DNA of 64,000 nt, from the NCBI RefSeq assembly GCF_002338065.1, contig NZ_DDHJ01000004.1:640059-704058 (forward strand), read 5' to 3'. A program made the position numbers and the translations under genes. Under the pieces are notes generated by a model that did no database searches, had not been told where the DNA came from, and saw nothing but the letters and a program-made list of their open reading frames with translations. This stretch comes from Pseudomonas sp. UBA1879 (lineage in GTDB: Bacteria > Pseudomonadota > Gammaproteobacteria > Pseudomonadales > Pseudomonadaceae). This document shows positions 42,405 to 51,668 of this stretch, in pieces (within the stretch, counting starts at the first letter, position 1; every line of letters begins with the position of its first letter).

Positions 42405-44486
42405 TCATTTCTTTGCCACAGAACCGCTCAGACCCAGGTAGTCGAGGAGAATCCGGCCGGTCTCCGCCAGGTACGCATCGTCTTCCGGTTTGGTCTTGTC
42501 GTCGTCCACCGGCAGTGCGTCCTCGTCTTCTTTTTTCAGCTCCTTGAGCGGTTCTTCACCTTTGGCCTTGCGACGGGTGTTTTCCATCGCCAGCTGTTTG
42601 GCGTCGATGTCCGCATGCTCGGTGCGACGTTCCGCTTCGTTGAGGCTGACGGTCTTCTCGCTCATCAGCTTTTTCGCCAGCGCCAGTTTCTGTTCGACGA
42701 ACACGAACTCAGCGTCTTTTGCAGACCGTTCATCGTGACGCGATTGCAGCTGGGCCAGGAACGGTTTGAACGGGTCCACCGCCGGCTTGATCGCAGGCTT
42801 GATGGTGTCGTAGGTCATCGCTTCCGGCAGCGCACTTTCGCCGATTTCCTTGGTGTCGATGATCGACGGGTAAGCGATGTCCGGCAGGACGCCCTGGTGC
42901 TGCGTGCTCTGCCCGGAGACCCGGTAGAACTTGGCCAGTGTCAGTTTCAGTTCGCCGTGGTTCAGCGGCTGAATGGTCTGCACGGTGCCCTTGCCGAACG
43001 TCTGACCGCCGATGATCAACGCGCGGTGATAGTCCTGCATGGCGCCGGCGAAAATCTCCGACGCCGAGGCCGAGAGGCGATTGACCAACAACGCCATCGG
43101 GCCTTTATAGAACGCGCCGCTGTTTTCATCTTCCAGCACGTCGACCTTACCGTCGGCGTTACGCACCAGCACCGTCGGGCCTTTGTCGATGAACAGGCTG
43201 GTCAGTTCGGTGGCTTCCTGCAACGAACCGCCGCCGTTGTTACGCAGGTCAATGACCACACCGTCGACTTTCTCGGACTGCAATTCGGTCAGCAGTTTCT
43301 TCACGTCGCGGGTCGTGCTCTTGTACTCAGGATCCCCGGCACGGTAGGCCTTGAAGTCCAGATAGAAGGCAGGAATCTCGATGACGCCCAGTTTGTAATC
43401 CTTGCCGTTCTGATTCAGGTGCAGGATCGATTTCTTGGCTGCCTGCTCTTCGAGCTTCACGGCTTCGCGGGTGATCGACACGATCTTGGTGGTCTGGTCG
43501 TTCGGCGCATTGCTGGCCGGGACGATTTCCAGGCGCACCACGGAGCCCTTCGGACCACGAATCAGCTTGACCACTTCGTCCAGACGCCAGCCGATCACGT
43601 CGACCATCTCTTTGTCGCCCTGGGCAACGCCGATGATCTTGTCAGCCGTCGCGACCTGCTTGGTCTTCGCCGCCGGGCCTGCTGGCACCAGGCGCACGAT
43701 CTTCACGTTGTCGTTGTCGCTTTGCAGGACGGCGCCGATGCCTTCCAGCGACAGACTCATGTTGATGTCGAAGTTTTCCGCACTGTCGGGCGACAGATAA
43801 TTGGTGTGCGGGTCGTAGGACATGGCGAAGGTGTTGAGGTACGCCTGGAAGATGTCTTCGCTGCGGGTCTGACCGAGGCGCGCCAGTTGGTTCTTGTAGC
43901 GCTTGGTCAGGGTTTCCTGAATCTTCGCCGGGTCTTTGCCGGCGATCTTCAAGCGCAGGACTTCATCCTTGACGCGCTTGCGCCACAGGTCGTCGAGTTC
44001 GGCCTCGTTTTTCGGCCATGGCGCGTCTTTGCGATCAACCAGCAACGTTTCGTGGGTGGTCAGGTCGATCTTGTCGACGCCTTTATCCAGTTGGGCCAGC
44101 GCAAAATCCAGGCGCGACTTGATGCGGTCCAGATAGCGTTTATAGATAGTGAATCCCGGGTTCAGATCGCCGCTCTTGAGGAAGTCGTCGAACTGGAAGC
44201 GCCATTTGTCGAACTCGGCGATGTCGCTGGCGAGGAAGTAGCTGCGCGCAGGATCGAGAAGTTTCAGGTAGCTCTGATAGATGATTTCCGAGCGTTTGTC
44301 GTCCAGCGGCGGCTTGCTGTAGTGGTGGCGTTTAAGCAGCTCCACGACATTCAAACTGGCGATGACTTCATCGCGATCAGGCTGAAGATTATCCCAGCTG
44401 TTGGCTGCGAACGAACTGGCCGACATTGGCAGCGCAGCCAGGCCAATGAGGAATGCAAGGGTGGTGCTGGGTAAAAAATGCTTCAT
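42405..44486 (-). CDS. prc: Tail-specific protease (Prc/CtpA, AlgO-like)
   Basis: 693 aa from ATG 44486 (MKHFLPSTTLAFLIGLAALP), which starts a typical signal peptide ending near SFA-ANSWDNL; an in-frame ATG 33 bp upstream would spoil the signal. After a helical N-terminal domain and PDZ domain (about 230-310) comes the S41 protease with Ser in SASASEIFAGA and Lys in FGKGTVQ, then a DUF3340-type C-terminal region. This periplasmic protease degrades proteins by their C-terminus; AlgO in P. aeruginosa affects the MucA/AlgT pathway of alginate control. Confidence 0.93.
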   Translation of the reverse strand: MKHFLPSTTLAFLIGLAALPMSASSFAANSWDNLQPDRDEVIASLNVVELLKRHHYSKPPLDDKRSEIIYQSYLKLLDPARSYFLASDIAEFDKWRFQFDDFLKSGDLNPGFTIYKRYLDRIKSRLDFALAQLDKGVDKIDLTTHETLLVDRKDAPWPKNEAELDDLWRKRVKDEVLRLKIAGKDPAKIQETLTKRYKNQLARLGQTRSEDIFQAYLNTFAMSYDPHTNYLSPDSAENFDINMSLSLEGIGAVLQSDNDNVKIVRLVPAGPAAKTKQVATADKIIGVAQGDKEMVDVIGWRLDEVVKLIRGPKGSVVRLEIVPASNAPNDQTTKIVSITREAVKLEEQAAKKSILHLNQNGKDYKLGVIEIPAFYLDFKAYRAGDPEYKSTTRDVKKLLTELQSEKVDGVVIDLRNNGGGSLQEATELTSLFIDKGPTVLVRNADGKVDVLEDENSGAFYKGPMALLVNRLSASASEIFAGAMQDYHRALIIGGQTFGKGTVQTIQPLNHGELKLTLAKFYRVSGQSTQHQGVLPDIAYPSIIDTKEIGESALPEAMTYDTIKPAIKPAVDPFKPFLAQLQSRHDERSAKDAEFVFVEQKLALAKKLMSEKTVSLNEAERRTEHADIDAKQLAMENTRRKAKGEEPLKELKKEDEDALPVDDDKTKPEDDAYLAETGRILLDYLGLSGSVAKK

Positions 44487-44705
44487 GCTGATTCGACGCG
44501 GGGACAATTGATAACGCATATTAGGCCGTCTTTGAGGTCGCCGGTTCCCTACAGGCTCCGTGAAAACCACTGCGTTCGGCTGCCTTTTCTTGCCGTCGCG
44601 CGTGGCGTCTTCACACAACCTGATGCGAAACCCGGTCGCATAATGCAAAAAGCCCGAATGGCCACGTGGCCATCGAGCTCAGTCAAGACTCACTATGGAG
44701 GCACC

Positions 44706-45668
44706 GTGAAAGCATTGCAAGGCGTTGAAGGTCATGTGGAATGGGTTGAACAACCGTCACCGACGCTCGATGTGGGCCAGGTTCGCATAAAGGTCGCAGC
44801 GGCGGGGCTCAATCGGGCCGATCTGTTGCAGCGCGCAGGTCTGTACCCGCCACCTCCGGGCGTTACGGAAATCCTGGGGATGGAGTGTTCCGGGGTGATC
44901 GCCGAAGTGGGCCCGGGCACGTCCTGGACCGTGGGAGACCGCGTCTGTGCGCTGGTGGCAGGCGGTGCAATGGCCGAAGAAGTCGTGGTCGACGCGCGGC
45001 ATGTGTTGCCGGTCCCTGCGGGTTTGTCGCTGCACGAAGCAGCGGGCATTCCCGAAGTCTATGCAACGGCGTGGCTCAACCTGTTTCAGCTGGCCAGTGT
45101 GAAGCCGGGCGAAAAAGTCTTGTTGCACGCCGGAGCAAGTGGCGTTGGTTCAGCTGCCATTCAGCTGTGCAAGGCGTTCGGCAGCCCGTGTTGGGTGAGT
45201 GTGGGGTCGGCCGAGCGTCTGAAATATTGTGAAGACCTTGGAGCGCAGGGTGGGGTGATCCGCAGCGAAAGCCTGGACGGCCTCAGTGACCTCGGACCGT
45301 TCAACGTGATCCTGGATCCGGTGGGCGCGAACTACGCGGCGCTGAACCTGAAGGTGCTGGCAAACGACGGGCGTCTGGTGCTGATCGGTCTGATGGGCGG
45401 ACGCAAGGCCGAGCTGGATTTCGCTCAGGTGTTGAGCAAGCGCATTCACATTTTGGGTTCCACCCTTCGCAGCCGCGACGATCAGTTCAAAGCTGACCTG
45501 CTCGCCGATCTGGGGCAACACGTCTGGCCGCTGTTTACCGAAGGGCGTCTCAAGCCTCAACTGGCGCGGACCTTTCCGATCTCGGAGGCTGAAGAGGCCT
45601 ACGCGGAACTGGCGACCAATCAGGTGTCGGGGAAGGTGGTGTTGGTGATTGATCCGAGTCTGGTCTGA
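44706..45668 (+). CDS. NAD(P)H:quinone oxidoreductase, zinc-less MDR family
   Basis: 320 aa from a GTG start with GGAGG 5 bp upstream. The GroES-like N-terminal part (LNRADLLQRAGLYPPPPG, GMECSGVIAEVG) and the Rossmann part (LLHAGASGVGSAAIQL) fit the PIG3/QOR-like group. No catalytic zinc ligands are seen. It probably reduces quinones by one or two electrons. It is divergent from prc across a 219-bp promoter gap. Confidence 0.9.
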   Translation: MKALQGVEGHVEWVEQPSPTLDVGQVRIKVAAAGLNRADLLQRAGLYPPPPGVTEILGMECSGVIAEVGPGTSWTVGDRVCALVAGGAMAEEVVVDARHVLPVPAGLSLHEAAGIPEVYATAWLNLFQLASVKPGEKVLLHAGASGVGSAAIQLCKAFGSPCWVSVGSAERLKYCEDLGAQGGVIRSESLDGLSDLGPFNVILDPVGANYAALNLKVLANDGRLVLIGLMGGRKAELDFAQVLSKRIHILGSTLRSRDDQFKADLLADLGQHVWPLFTEGRLKPQLARTFPISEAEEAYAELATNQVSGKVVLVIDPSLV

Positions 45669-45698
45669 CGCCAACGCTGGCCAATGACACGAACAGCT

Positions 45699-45783
45699 GT
45701 GGGAGCGAGCTTGCTCGCGAAAGCGTTAGCCCAGGCGCTATCTAATGCTTGGGCCGGCGCGTTCGTGAGCAAGCTCACTCCAA
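45699..45783. repeat. REPIN between converging genes
   Basis: Arms TGTGGGAGCGAGCTTGCTCGC and GTGAGCAAGCTCACTCCAAC, between the quinone oxidoreductase and HAD hydrolase 3' ends. Confidence 0.8.
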
Positions 45784-45815
45784 CCGGAGAATGTGCGCTC
45801 AAGTGAGCGCAGTCG

Positions 45816-46469
45816 TCATTTCCAGCTGTGAATCGGCCACCCGGCCTTTTCTGCTGCTTCTTTGAGCACCGGGTCGGGATTGACCACCTGGGGGAAATCC
45901 ACTTTTTGCAACAGCGGCAGGTCATTGCGCGAATCAGAATAGAAACTCGCGCCTTCCAGATTTTCGCCTTCCTGATCCAGCCACTCCATCAACCGCGTGA
46001 TCTTGCCTTCTCGGTAGGTCAGTACCCCTTCGGTCTTACCGCTGTAGACGCCGTGGGCGATCTCCAGATCGATGGCCAGCACCTCGTCCACGCCAATGCG
46101 TTCGGCGATGGCTTTCACCAGATGCACGCCTGAAGCGGAGATGATCAGGATGCGGTCGCCGTTGGCGCGGTGTTCGGCGATGGCTTTGGTGGCGTCGCTG
46201 AAAATGATCGGTTCGATGCAGTCCTCGACCCACGGGCCGATTAGAAAATCCACTTCTTCGGGCGTGCGGCCGATCATGGGTTCCAGGCTGAAGGCCATGT
46301 AGTCCTCCATCGCCAGATCGCCTTTGCTGTAGGCCTCCATCAGTTCATGGTCTTTCTTCATGAACGACTCGGGATCGACCCAGCCCAGACGCCCCATTTG
46401 CTCGCTCCACAGGCTGGCGCAGTCGCCGTGAATGAGGGTTTCGTCCAGGTCGAAGATGGCCAGTGCCAT
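45816..46469 (-). CDS. HAD-IB family phosphohydrolase
   Basis: 217 aa from ATG 46469. The HAD motifs are clear: I FDLDETL near residue 5, II ISASG (about residue 112), III Lys in the TREGK region, IV FYSDSRNDLPLL. The PSP-like family includes phosphoserine phosphatases and small-molecule phosphatases. It lies on the same strand 125 bp after the ABC ATPase gene, with a short palindrome between, and may be the last gene of the transport operon, removing phosphate from an imported compound. Confidence 0.88.
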   Translation of the reverse strand: MALAIFDLDETLIHGDCASLWSEQMGRLGWVDPESFMKKDHELMEAYSKGDLAMEDYMAFSLEPMIGRTPEEVDFLIGPWVEDCIEPIIFSDATKAIAEHRANGDRILIISASGVHLVKAIAERIGVDEVLAIDLEIAHGVYSGKTEGVLTYREGKITRLMEWLDQEGENLEGASFYSDSRNDLPLLQKVDFPQVVNPDPVLKEAAEKAGWPIHSWK

Positions 46470-46541
46470 GGTGTTGTCCTCTTTATCCAATGCTGCGCGA
46501 TCTGTGGGATGCACGCTTTTGCAGGTCTTGCGCAAATTCCC

Positions 46542-46569
46542 TGTGGGAGCCAGCAAGCCGGCTCCCACA
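46542..46569. repeat. Collapsed REP palindrome
   Basis: TGTGGGAGCCAGCAAGCCGGCTCCCACA: two REP tips joined with no central loop, apparently a deletion derivative of a REPIN. Confidence 0.7.
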
Positions 46570-46594
46570 CGTGAGATAGGTGGCGCTTTGGTGA

Positions 46595-47584
46595 CTACGC
46601 CACTTCGCAGAGCGCCGACGCTTCGATGTTCAGGGTGACGCGGCGGCCGTTCGGGTGCAAGTCGGCGGCGGAGCGGTTGAGGACGTCGACCACCAATTCC
46701 ACCCCACGCGCCTCGACGCGATAGCGAATCACGTTGCCCAGCAAACTGTGGCTGCGCACTTCGCCTTCCAGCGCGCCGGTGAGGCTGAGTTGAATGGCCT
46801 CCGGACGAATCGCCACGCGGCTGTTGATCGGTCGTTGCATCAGGCGGCTGGCGTCGTCGGGCTCCAACAGGTTGTAGTTGCCGATAAAGCCTGCGGCGAA
46901 TGCATCGACCGGCGCGGTGTACAGGGTTTCGGCGTCGCCGCTTTGCACGATCCGGCCCTGATTCATCAGGAAAATCCGGTCGGACATGGTCAGCGCTTCT
47001 TCCTGATCGTGGGTCACGAAAATCGTGGTCAGGCCCAGTTCCTGCTGGATCGCGCGGATCTGTTCGCGCAGGTGTTTGCGAATCCGCGCATCCAGTGCCG
47101 ACAGCGGCTCATCGAGCAGCAACAGGCGAGGGCGGGTCACCAGCGAGCGCGCCAACGCCACACGTTGGCACTGGCCGCCCGACATCTGGTGCGGATACCG
47201 CTTGGCCAGTTCGTTCAGCTCAACCAATTTCAAGACCTCCGCCACGCGCTGCCGGGTTTCGTCGGCGCTGACCTTTTGCATGCGCAAGCCGAACGCGACG
47301 TTCTGCTCCACGTTCATGTTCGGAAACAGCGCGTAGCTCTGGAACACCATGCCGATGCCGCGCTTCTGCGGCGAGACCGGGACGATGTTCTTGCCGTCGA
47401 GAAAGATCTTGCCGCGGGTGACTGAGGTCAGTCCGGCGATACAGCGCAGTAGCGTGGATTTGCCGCAGCCGGACGGGCCGAGCAGGGTGACGAATTCGCC
47501 TTGGTTGATTACGCAGTTGATGTCGCTGAACACAGCGGTGCTGGCGTAGTTCTTTTGCAGGTTTTCGACAGTGACGAAGCTCAT
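46595..47584 (-). CDS. ABC importer ATPase, phosphonate/polyamine/iron class
   Basis: 329 aa. Walker A GPSGCGKST (about 36-44), Q-loop FQSYALFP, signature MSGGQCQRVALAR, Walker B LLLLDEPLSALD and the switch His in FVTHDQEEA are all present, followed by a C-terminal TOBE-type regulatory domain. It resembles PhnT/PotA-like ATPases. The gene starts 1 bp from the end of the first permease gene and closes the block of transport genes. Confidence 0.93.
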   Translation of the reverse strand: MSFVTVENLQKNYASTAVFSDINCVINQGEFVTLLGPSGCGKSTLLRCIAGLTSVTRGKIFLDGKNIVPVSPQKRGIGMVFQSYALFPNMNVEQNVAFGLRMQKVSADETRQRVAEVLKLVELNELAKRYPHQMSGGQCQRVALARSLVTRPRLLLLDEPLSALDARIRKHLREQIRAIQQELGLTTIFVTHDQEEALTMSDRIFLMNQGRIVQSGDAETLYTAPVDAFAAGFIGNYNLLEPDDASRLMQRPINSRVAIRPEAIQLSLTGALEGEVRSHSLLGNVIRYRVEARGVELVVDVLNRSAADLHPNGRRVTLNIEASALCEVA

Positions 47585-47585
47585 G

Positions 47586-48383
47586 TCAGTCTTTGTCCTT
47601 GTTCAGTCGATTGGCCGCCCAGGTCAGCAGCAATACGAAGAGGAAATAGGAAATCACCAGCGCGCTGTTGAAGTGGCCGCTGCTGTTGCGCATGTTGTTG
47701 AGGTACACCTGCAACGTCTCGTACCGCGTGCCGACCAGCAGGTTGGCAAACACGAACTCGCCGAACAGGAACGAGAACGACAGCAGCAGGGCGATCATCA
47801 GGCCCTTGCGCAGGTTGGGCAGCACCACCAGAAACGCCGCCTGGAACGTGTTGGCGCCGAGCAGTTGCGCGGCGTCCATCAGGTCCACGAGATTGATCGC
47901 TTGCAGGTTGTTGGTGATCGCCCGGTACATGAACGGCAGGGCCACGGTGAAGTAGCAACCGATCAGAATCCACGGCGTGCCGACCATCGCCAGCGGGCCC
48001 GAGCCGTAGAGCTGCAACAGTCCCACCGATGACACCACCGGTGGCACCGCAAAGGGCAGCAGGATGAGGATGTTCATCAGCGCGTCGAGTTTCGGGAAGT
48101 GGTAATGCACCACGAACAGCAGCGGCAGGATCAGCACCACTGACAATATCAGCGCGCCGACGCAGACCAGCAGCGACTGAGCGAAGGCCATCAGAAAGCG
48201 CGGGTCGCTCCACAGCGCCACGTACCATTTATAGGTAAAGCCCGCAGGCAGAATGGTCGCCGACCAACTGGTGGCGATCGAATAGACGAACGTGCCCAGC
48301 AACGGCGCCAGCAGCAATAGAAACAGGATGTACACCACCACGCGGTGGTAAAGCCCGACCGGGCCGCGTTCAGCGCGAGACAT
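47586..48383 (-). CDS. ABC importer permease (second)
   Basis: 265 aa with six hydrophobic segments and the binding-protein-dependent permease EAA-type loop (LMDAAQLLGANTFQAAFLVVLPNLRKGL). It overlaps the upstream permease gene by 14 bp. Together they form a heterodimeric channel like PhnU/PhnV or PotB/PotC. Confidence 0.92.
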   Translation of the reverse strand: MSRAERGPVGLYHRVVVYILFLLLLAPLLGTFVYSIATSWSATILPAGFTYKWYVALWSDPRFLMAFAQSLLVCVGALILSVVLILPLLFVVHYHFPKLDALMNILILLPFAVPPVVSSVGLLQLYGSGPLAMVGTPWILIGCYFTVALPFMYRAITNNLQAINLVDLMDAAQLLGANTFQAAFLVVLPNLRKGLMIALLLSFSFLFGEFVFANLLVGTRYETLQVYLNNMRNSSGHFNSALVISYFLFVLLLTWAANRLNKDKD

Positions 48384-49212
48384 GGTAGCTCCTCTTCAAC
48401 AGCCACTGATGAACGACGGTCACGAGGGTCATCATGCCCACCAGAATCATCGCCAGGGCGCTGGCCATGTTCGGGTCGAGGGTGATGTCGCCGGCCACCA
48501 TCGCAGCGATGCGGATCGGCAGCACGTTGAAGTTGCCGGTGGTCAATGCGTAGACGGTCGCGTAGGCGCCGAGGGCATTGGCCAGCAAAATCACGAAGGT
48601 GCCGAGCAGGGCAGGGGTCAGCACCGGAATCCCAATGTGCCGCCAGAAATCCCAGCCGCTGGCGCCGAGTAACGAGGCCGATTCGCGCCAGTCGTCCCGC
48701 AGCGCGTCGAACGCCGGGTACAGCAGCAACACGCCGAGGGGAATCTGGAAGTAGGTGTAGAGGATGATCAGGCCGGTCTTCGAATACAGGTTGAAGTCAT
48801 CGATGATCCCGGCCTGCTTGAGGATCAGCGTCAGCGCGCCGTTGAAGCCCAGCAGAATGATGAAGGCGAATGCCAGTGGCACGCCGGAGAAGTTGCTGGT
48901 CATGTTGGCGAAGGCGCTGACGAAGTCCCGCAACCGCGAGGGGACTTTGCGCAGTGAATAACTGCCGAGGATCGCGATGACGATGCCGATCAGGCTCGAC
49001 CAGAAACTGATCTCCAGGCTGTATTGCATGGCCTGCCGGTAGAAGCGCGAATTGAAGGCTTTGACGAAGTTATCGATGCCCCAGCCGGCGTCCGAATGCA
49101 GGCTGTTGATCGCGACCCACGCCAGCGGCGCGATCTGAAACGCGATGAAGAACATCGCAAACGGCACCAGGCACAACAGCCCCAGCCATTTGCCGCGACG
49201 CTGTGAACTCAC
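48370..49212 (-). CDS. ABC importer permease (first)
   Basis: 280 aa from the GTG at 49212 whose sequence GTGA overlaps the preceding stop; a longer frame runs into that gene but lacks a start signal. Six transmembrane helices; the EAA loop is ESASLLGASGWDFWRHIGIPVLTPALL. Its end overlaps the second permease gene. Confidence 0.9.
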   Translation of the reverse strand: MSSQRRGKWLGLLCLVPFAMFFIAFQIAPLAWVAINSLHSDAGWGIDNFVKAFNSRFYRQAMQYSLEISFWSSLIGIVIAILGSYSLRKVPSRLRDFVSAFANMTSNFSGVPLAFAFIILLGFNGALTLILKQAGIIDDFNLYSKTGLIILYTYFQIPLGVLLLYPAFDALRDDWRESASLLGASGWDFWRHIGIPVLTPALLGTFVILLANALGAYATVYALTTGNFNVLPIRIAAMVAGDITLDPNMASALAMILVGMMTLVTVVHQWLLKRSYHVSR

Positions 49213-50015
49213 TTGAGCACCTCTCTGCAGACGGGTTTGTCGTGGGGCACGCCGAGCAGCTCGCAGACCGTGCCGCAAATCTCGGTCTGTTTCGGTTGCG
49301 CCCCGGGGTCGAGGCTGAACGCGTCGCCGATGACGAACAGCGGCACCTCGCGCTCTTCGGGCAGGATGCCGTTGTGGGAGCGGTCGTTGTTCATGCCATG
49401 GTCGGCGGTCACCAGCACCTGGTAACCCGCGTCGAGCCAGCGTTGCAGGTATTCGGCGAGGATGATGTCCGCCGAGCGCGCGCTGTTGCGGTATTGCGGG
49501 GTGTCGAGGCCGTGCTTGTGCCCGGCGTCGTCGATGTTCATCGGGTGGATGAACAGGAAATCCGGCTGGTGCGCGGTTCGCAGATGCTCGGCATCGTCGA
49601 ACAGGTGGGAATCGGGGTAGTGATCGACGTAGTAGAAGTGACCGTGCTGAATGGGCAGATCAACGTCATCGGTGTGGCGATCACGTGAGGCAATGAAGGG
49701 GCTGCGGTTGTACAGCTCGCTGACCCAGTGGTAGGCCGCGGCGGCAGTGCTCAGCCCGGCGGCGGCGGCGTAGTGAAAGACGCTGCGCTGGTTGGACAAA
49801 CGCGAAACGTGGTTGTGCACGATGCCGCTGTCGATCGGCGCCACGCCGGTCAGGATGCATTCATAAAGAGGGCGGGACAGGGCGGGCAACTCGCATTCGA
49901 GCTTGTACAAAGCGGCCCGGCCCGCGTTTCGGTAAGCCAGCAAATGCCCCATGGCATGCTGCGCGACGCTGTAACTCAGGCCGTCCAGCAGGATGAGGAT
50001 GACGTTGTGTTTCAT
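49209..50015 (-). CDS. Alkaline-phosphatase superfamily hydrolase (NPP/phosphodiesterase-like)
   Basis: 268 aa from ATG 50015 with GGAGCG upstream. Metal and catalytic motifs fit the superfamily: LILLDGLS (Asp), the nucleophile Thr in CILTGVAP, NIDDAGHKHG and TADHGM. There is no signal peptide, so it acts in the cytoplasm on what the ABC system brings in. Members cleave phosphodiesters, phosphonoacetate or nucleotides. It is coupled to the permease gene by a GTGA overlap, so it belongs to the transport operon. Confidence 0.87.
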   Translation of the reverse strand: MKHNVILILLDGLSYSVAQHAMGHLLAYRNAGRAALYKLECELPALSRPLYECILTGVAPIDSGIVHNHVSRLSNQRSVFHYAAAAGLSTAAAAYHWVSELYNRSPFIASRDRHTDDVDLPIQHGHFYYVDHYPDSHLFDDAEHLRTAHQPDFLFIHPMNIDDAGHKHGLDTPQYRNSARSADIILAEYLQRWLDAGYQVLVTADHGMNNDRSHNGILPEEREVPLFVIGDAFSLDPGAQPKQTEICGTVCELLGVPHDKPVCREVLK

Positions 50016-50072
50016 GCGCGCTCCGTGGGGGCTTGGGTTCTGTATTTCTATGGCAGACCTGACACCGATCTT

Positions 50073-50163
50073 CTGTAGGAGTGAGCTTGCTCGCGATCTC
50101 GGTGGGTCAGGCTCGGTTGAGGTGTCTGGACTAACCGCATCGCGAGCAAGCTCACTCCTACAG
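50073..50163. repeat. REPIN inside the transport operon
   Basis: Arms CTGTAGGAGTGAGCTTGCTC and GAGCAAGCTCACTCCTACAG, between the binding-protein gene and the rest of the operon; it may favour high binding-protein mRNA relative to downstream genes. Confidence 0.85.
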
Positions 50164-50217
50164 GGGATGTGTGGCATTACACATGGCGCTTCGTCCCTGA
50201 AGCGCCAACGGGGGGGC

Positions 50218-51285
50218 TTACTGCATCTCGACGATGACCTGCTCGTTCCACTGCTGTGGCAGGGCTTTGGAGGTTTTTTCCCAGGCGTCCGGGTTCTTGA
50301 TCGGGGTCACGTTCTTGTACTGCTCGTTCGGCAGCAGCTTGGCCTGAACTTCCGGCGGCAGCTTCAGGTGTTCGGCACGGATCGGACGCGCATTGCCGTT
50401 GGCCAGGTTGATCTGGCCAGCGTCGCTGAAGATGTACTCACGCGCCAGCTTGGCCGCATTCGGGTGTTTGGCGTATTTGTTGATGATGGTGGTGTAACCG
50501 GAAATCACCGAGCCATCGGAAGGGATCAGCACCACGTAATCATCCGGGTTGGTCATCTTGGCCTTGTAGCTCAGGCCGTTGAAGTCCCACACCACGCCCA
50601 CTTCCACTTCGCCTTTTTCCAGCGTTTGGATGGACGGGTTGTTGATGCCCAGGCGCTTCTGCTTGGCCAGTTCAGTGAACAACTGCAGGCCCGGCGCGAT
50701 GTTGGTTTCGTCGCCTTTCATGGCGATGGCGGCAGCCAGTACGCCGTTGGCTGCTTGAGCCGCGGTGCTGACGTCGCCAATGGTGACTTTGTACTTGCCG
50801 GTTTTCAGGTCAGCCCAGGAGGTCGGCACGTCGGAACCGTGCAGCAGTTTCTTGTTGACGATAAAGGCGATGGTGCCGGTGTAGGCCAATGCCCAGTGGC
50901 CTTCCTTATCCTTCGCCCAGTCCGGAACCTGATCCCAGGTGGTCGGTTTGTAGGGCTGGGTCACGCCCTTGGCGACGGCAATGGGGCCGAACGCGGCACC
51001 CACGTCACCGATGTCGGCGCTGGCGTTGTCTTTCTCTGCATCGAATTTGGCGACTTCTTGCGCCGAGCTCATATCGGTGTCCATGTGCACCAGACCGTAC
51101 TTGGCGGTCAGGTCGGTCCAGGTGCCTTTCCAGTTCGCCCAGTCATCGGGCATGCCCACACTGTTGATCGCGCCTTCGGTCTTGGCCGCGGCTTCGAGGG
51201 TCTTGAGGTCAGTTTCCGCGGCCATGGCCGATGTGCTCAGCGCGATGGCCGAACCCAGGAGTGATGCCAGCAAAAGGTGTTTCAT
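50218..51285 (-). CDS. ABC importer periplasmic binding protein
   Basis: 355 aa with a signal peptide (MKHLLLASLLGSAIALSTSAMA, cut before AETDL). The type II binding fold has KTEGAINSVGMPDDWANW, DIGDVGAAFGPIA, TGTIAFIVNKKLL and VGVVWDFNGLSYKAKM, resembling the iron/2-aminoethylphosphonate/putrescine group. Residues for Fe binding (adjacent Tyr pair) are not evident, which argues for an organic ligand. It is the first gene after the promoter shared with the GntR gene. Confidence 0.9.
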   Translation of the reverse strand: MKHLLLASLLGSAIALSTSAMAAETDLKTLEAAAKTEGAINSVGMPDDWANWKGTWTDLTAKYGLVHMDTDMSSAQEVAKFDAEKDNASADIGDVGAAFGPIAVAKGVTQPYKPTTWDQVPDWAKDKEGHWALAYTGTIAFIVNKKLLHGSDVPTSWADLKTGKYKVTIGDVSTAAQAANGVLAAAIAMKGDETNIAPGLQLFTELAKQKRLGINNPSIQTLEKGEVEVGVVWDFNGLSYKAKMTNPDDYVVLIPSDGSVISGYTTIINKYAKHPNAAKLAREYIFSDAGQINLANGNARPIRAEHLKLPPEVQAKLLPNEQYKNVTPIKNPDAWEKTSKALPQQWNEQVIVEMQ

Positions 51286-51366
51286 TCGAAGCTCCTTTGG
51301 TCACTTCTCGACCTCATTGGGACAGGGTCGGTGAAGGGAGGTTGCGGGTGGGTAGGTCTTTGAGTT

Positions 51367-51378
51367 TGGTCTAGGTCA
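51367..51378. promoter_or_regulatory. Candidate GntR/UTRA operator, site 1
   Basis: TGGTCTAGGTCA, 82 bp upstream of the binding-protein gene. The same TGGTCTA core recurs at 51644 and, inverted (TAGACCA), at 51481-51487. Confidence 0.55.
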
Positions 51379-51643
51379 GCAATACCTGAGCCAAGTTAGG
51401 CGAGTCACATGACACTTTCGTGTCTGGACCGCCTTTTGCTTGAGTGACGACAGTCAATGGGCACGGCCGCGACATAAGCGTAGACCATGGCCAAGTGGCT
51501 GATCCGAAAAGATTAATGCCGCGTAAAGGCCAGGATTTCAGAGCGGATCGCGCTGGAATGTCACGGAACAGTCATCTAGCCTGCCTAGGCTTTGATGCAC
51601 ATTAACGGGCTTTCGAGCGGTACGCCGTGCCCCCGAATAGCGC

Positions 51644-51655
51644 TGGTCTAGTCCA
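51644..51655. promoter_or_regulatory. Candidate GntR/UTRA operator, site 2
   Basis: TGGTCTAGTCCA, an imperfect palindrome just before the regulator's start codon, well placed for autorepression. PhnR-type regulators are known to favour TGGTnTAnACCA-like sequences. Confidence 0.6.
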
Positions 51656-51668
51656 GATGGGTAACGCA

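Noticed and set aside
42261..44474. A 737-codon open frame antisense to the tail-specific protease
   Set aside because: Shadow frame; begins inside a REPIN and shows no domain.
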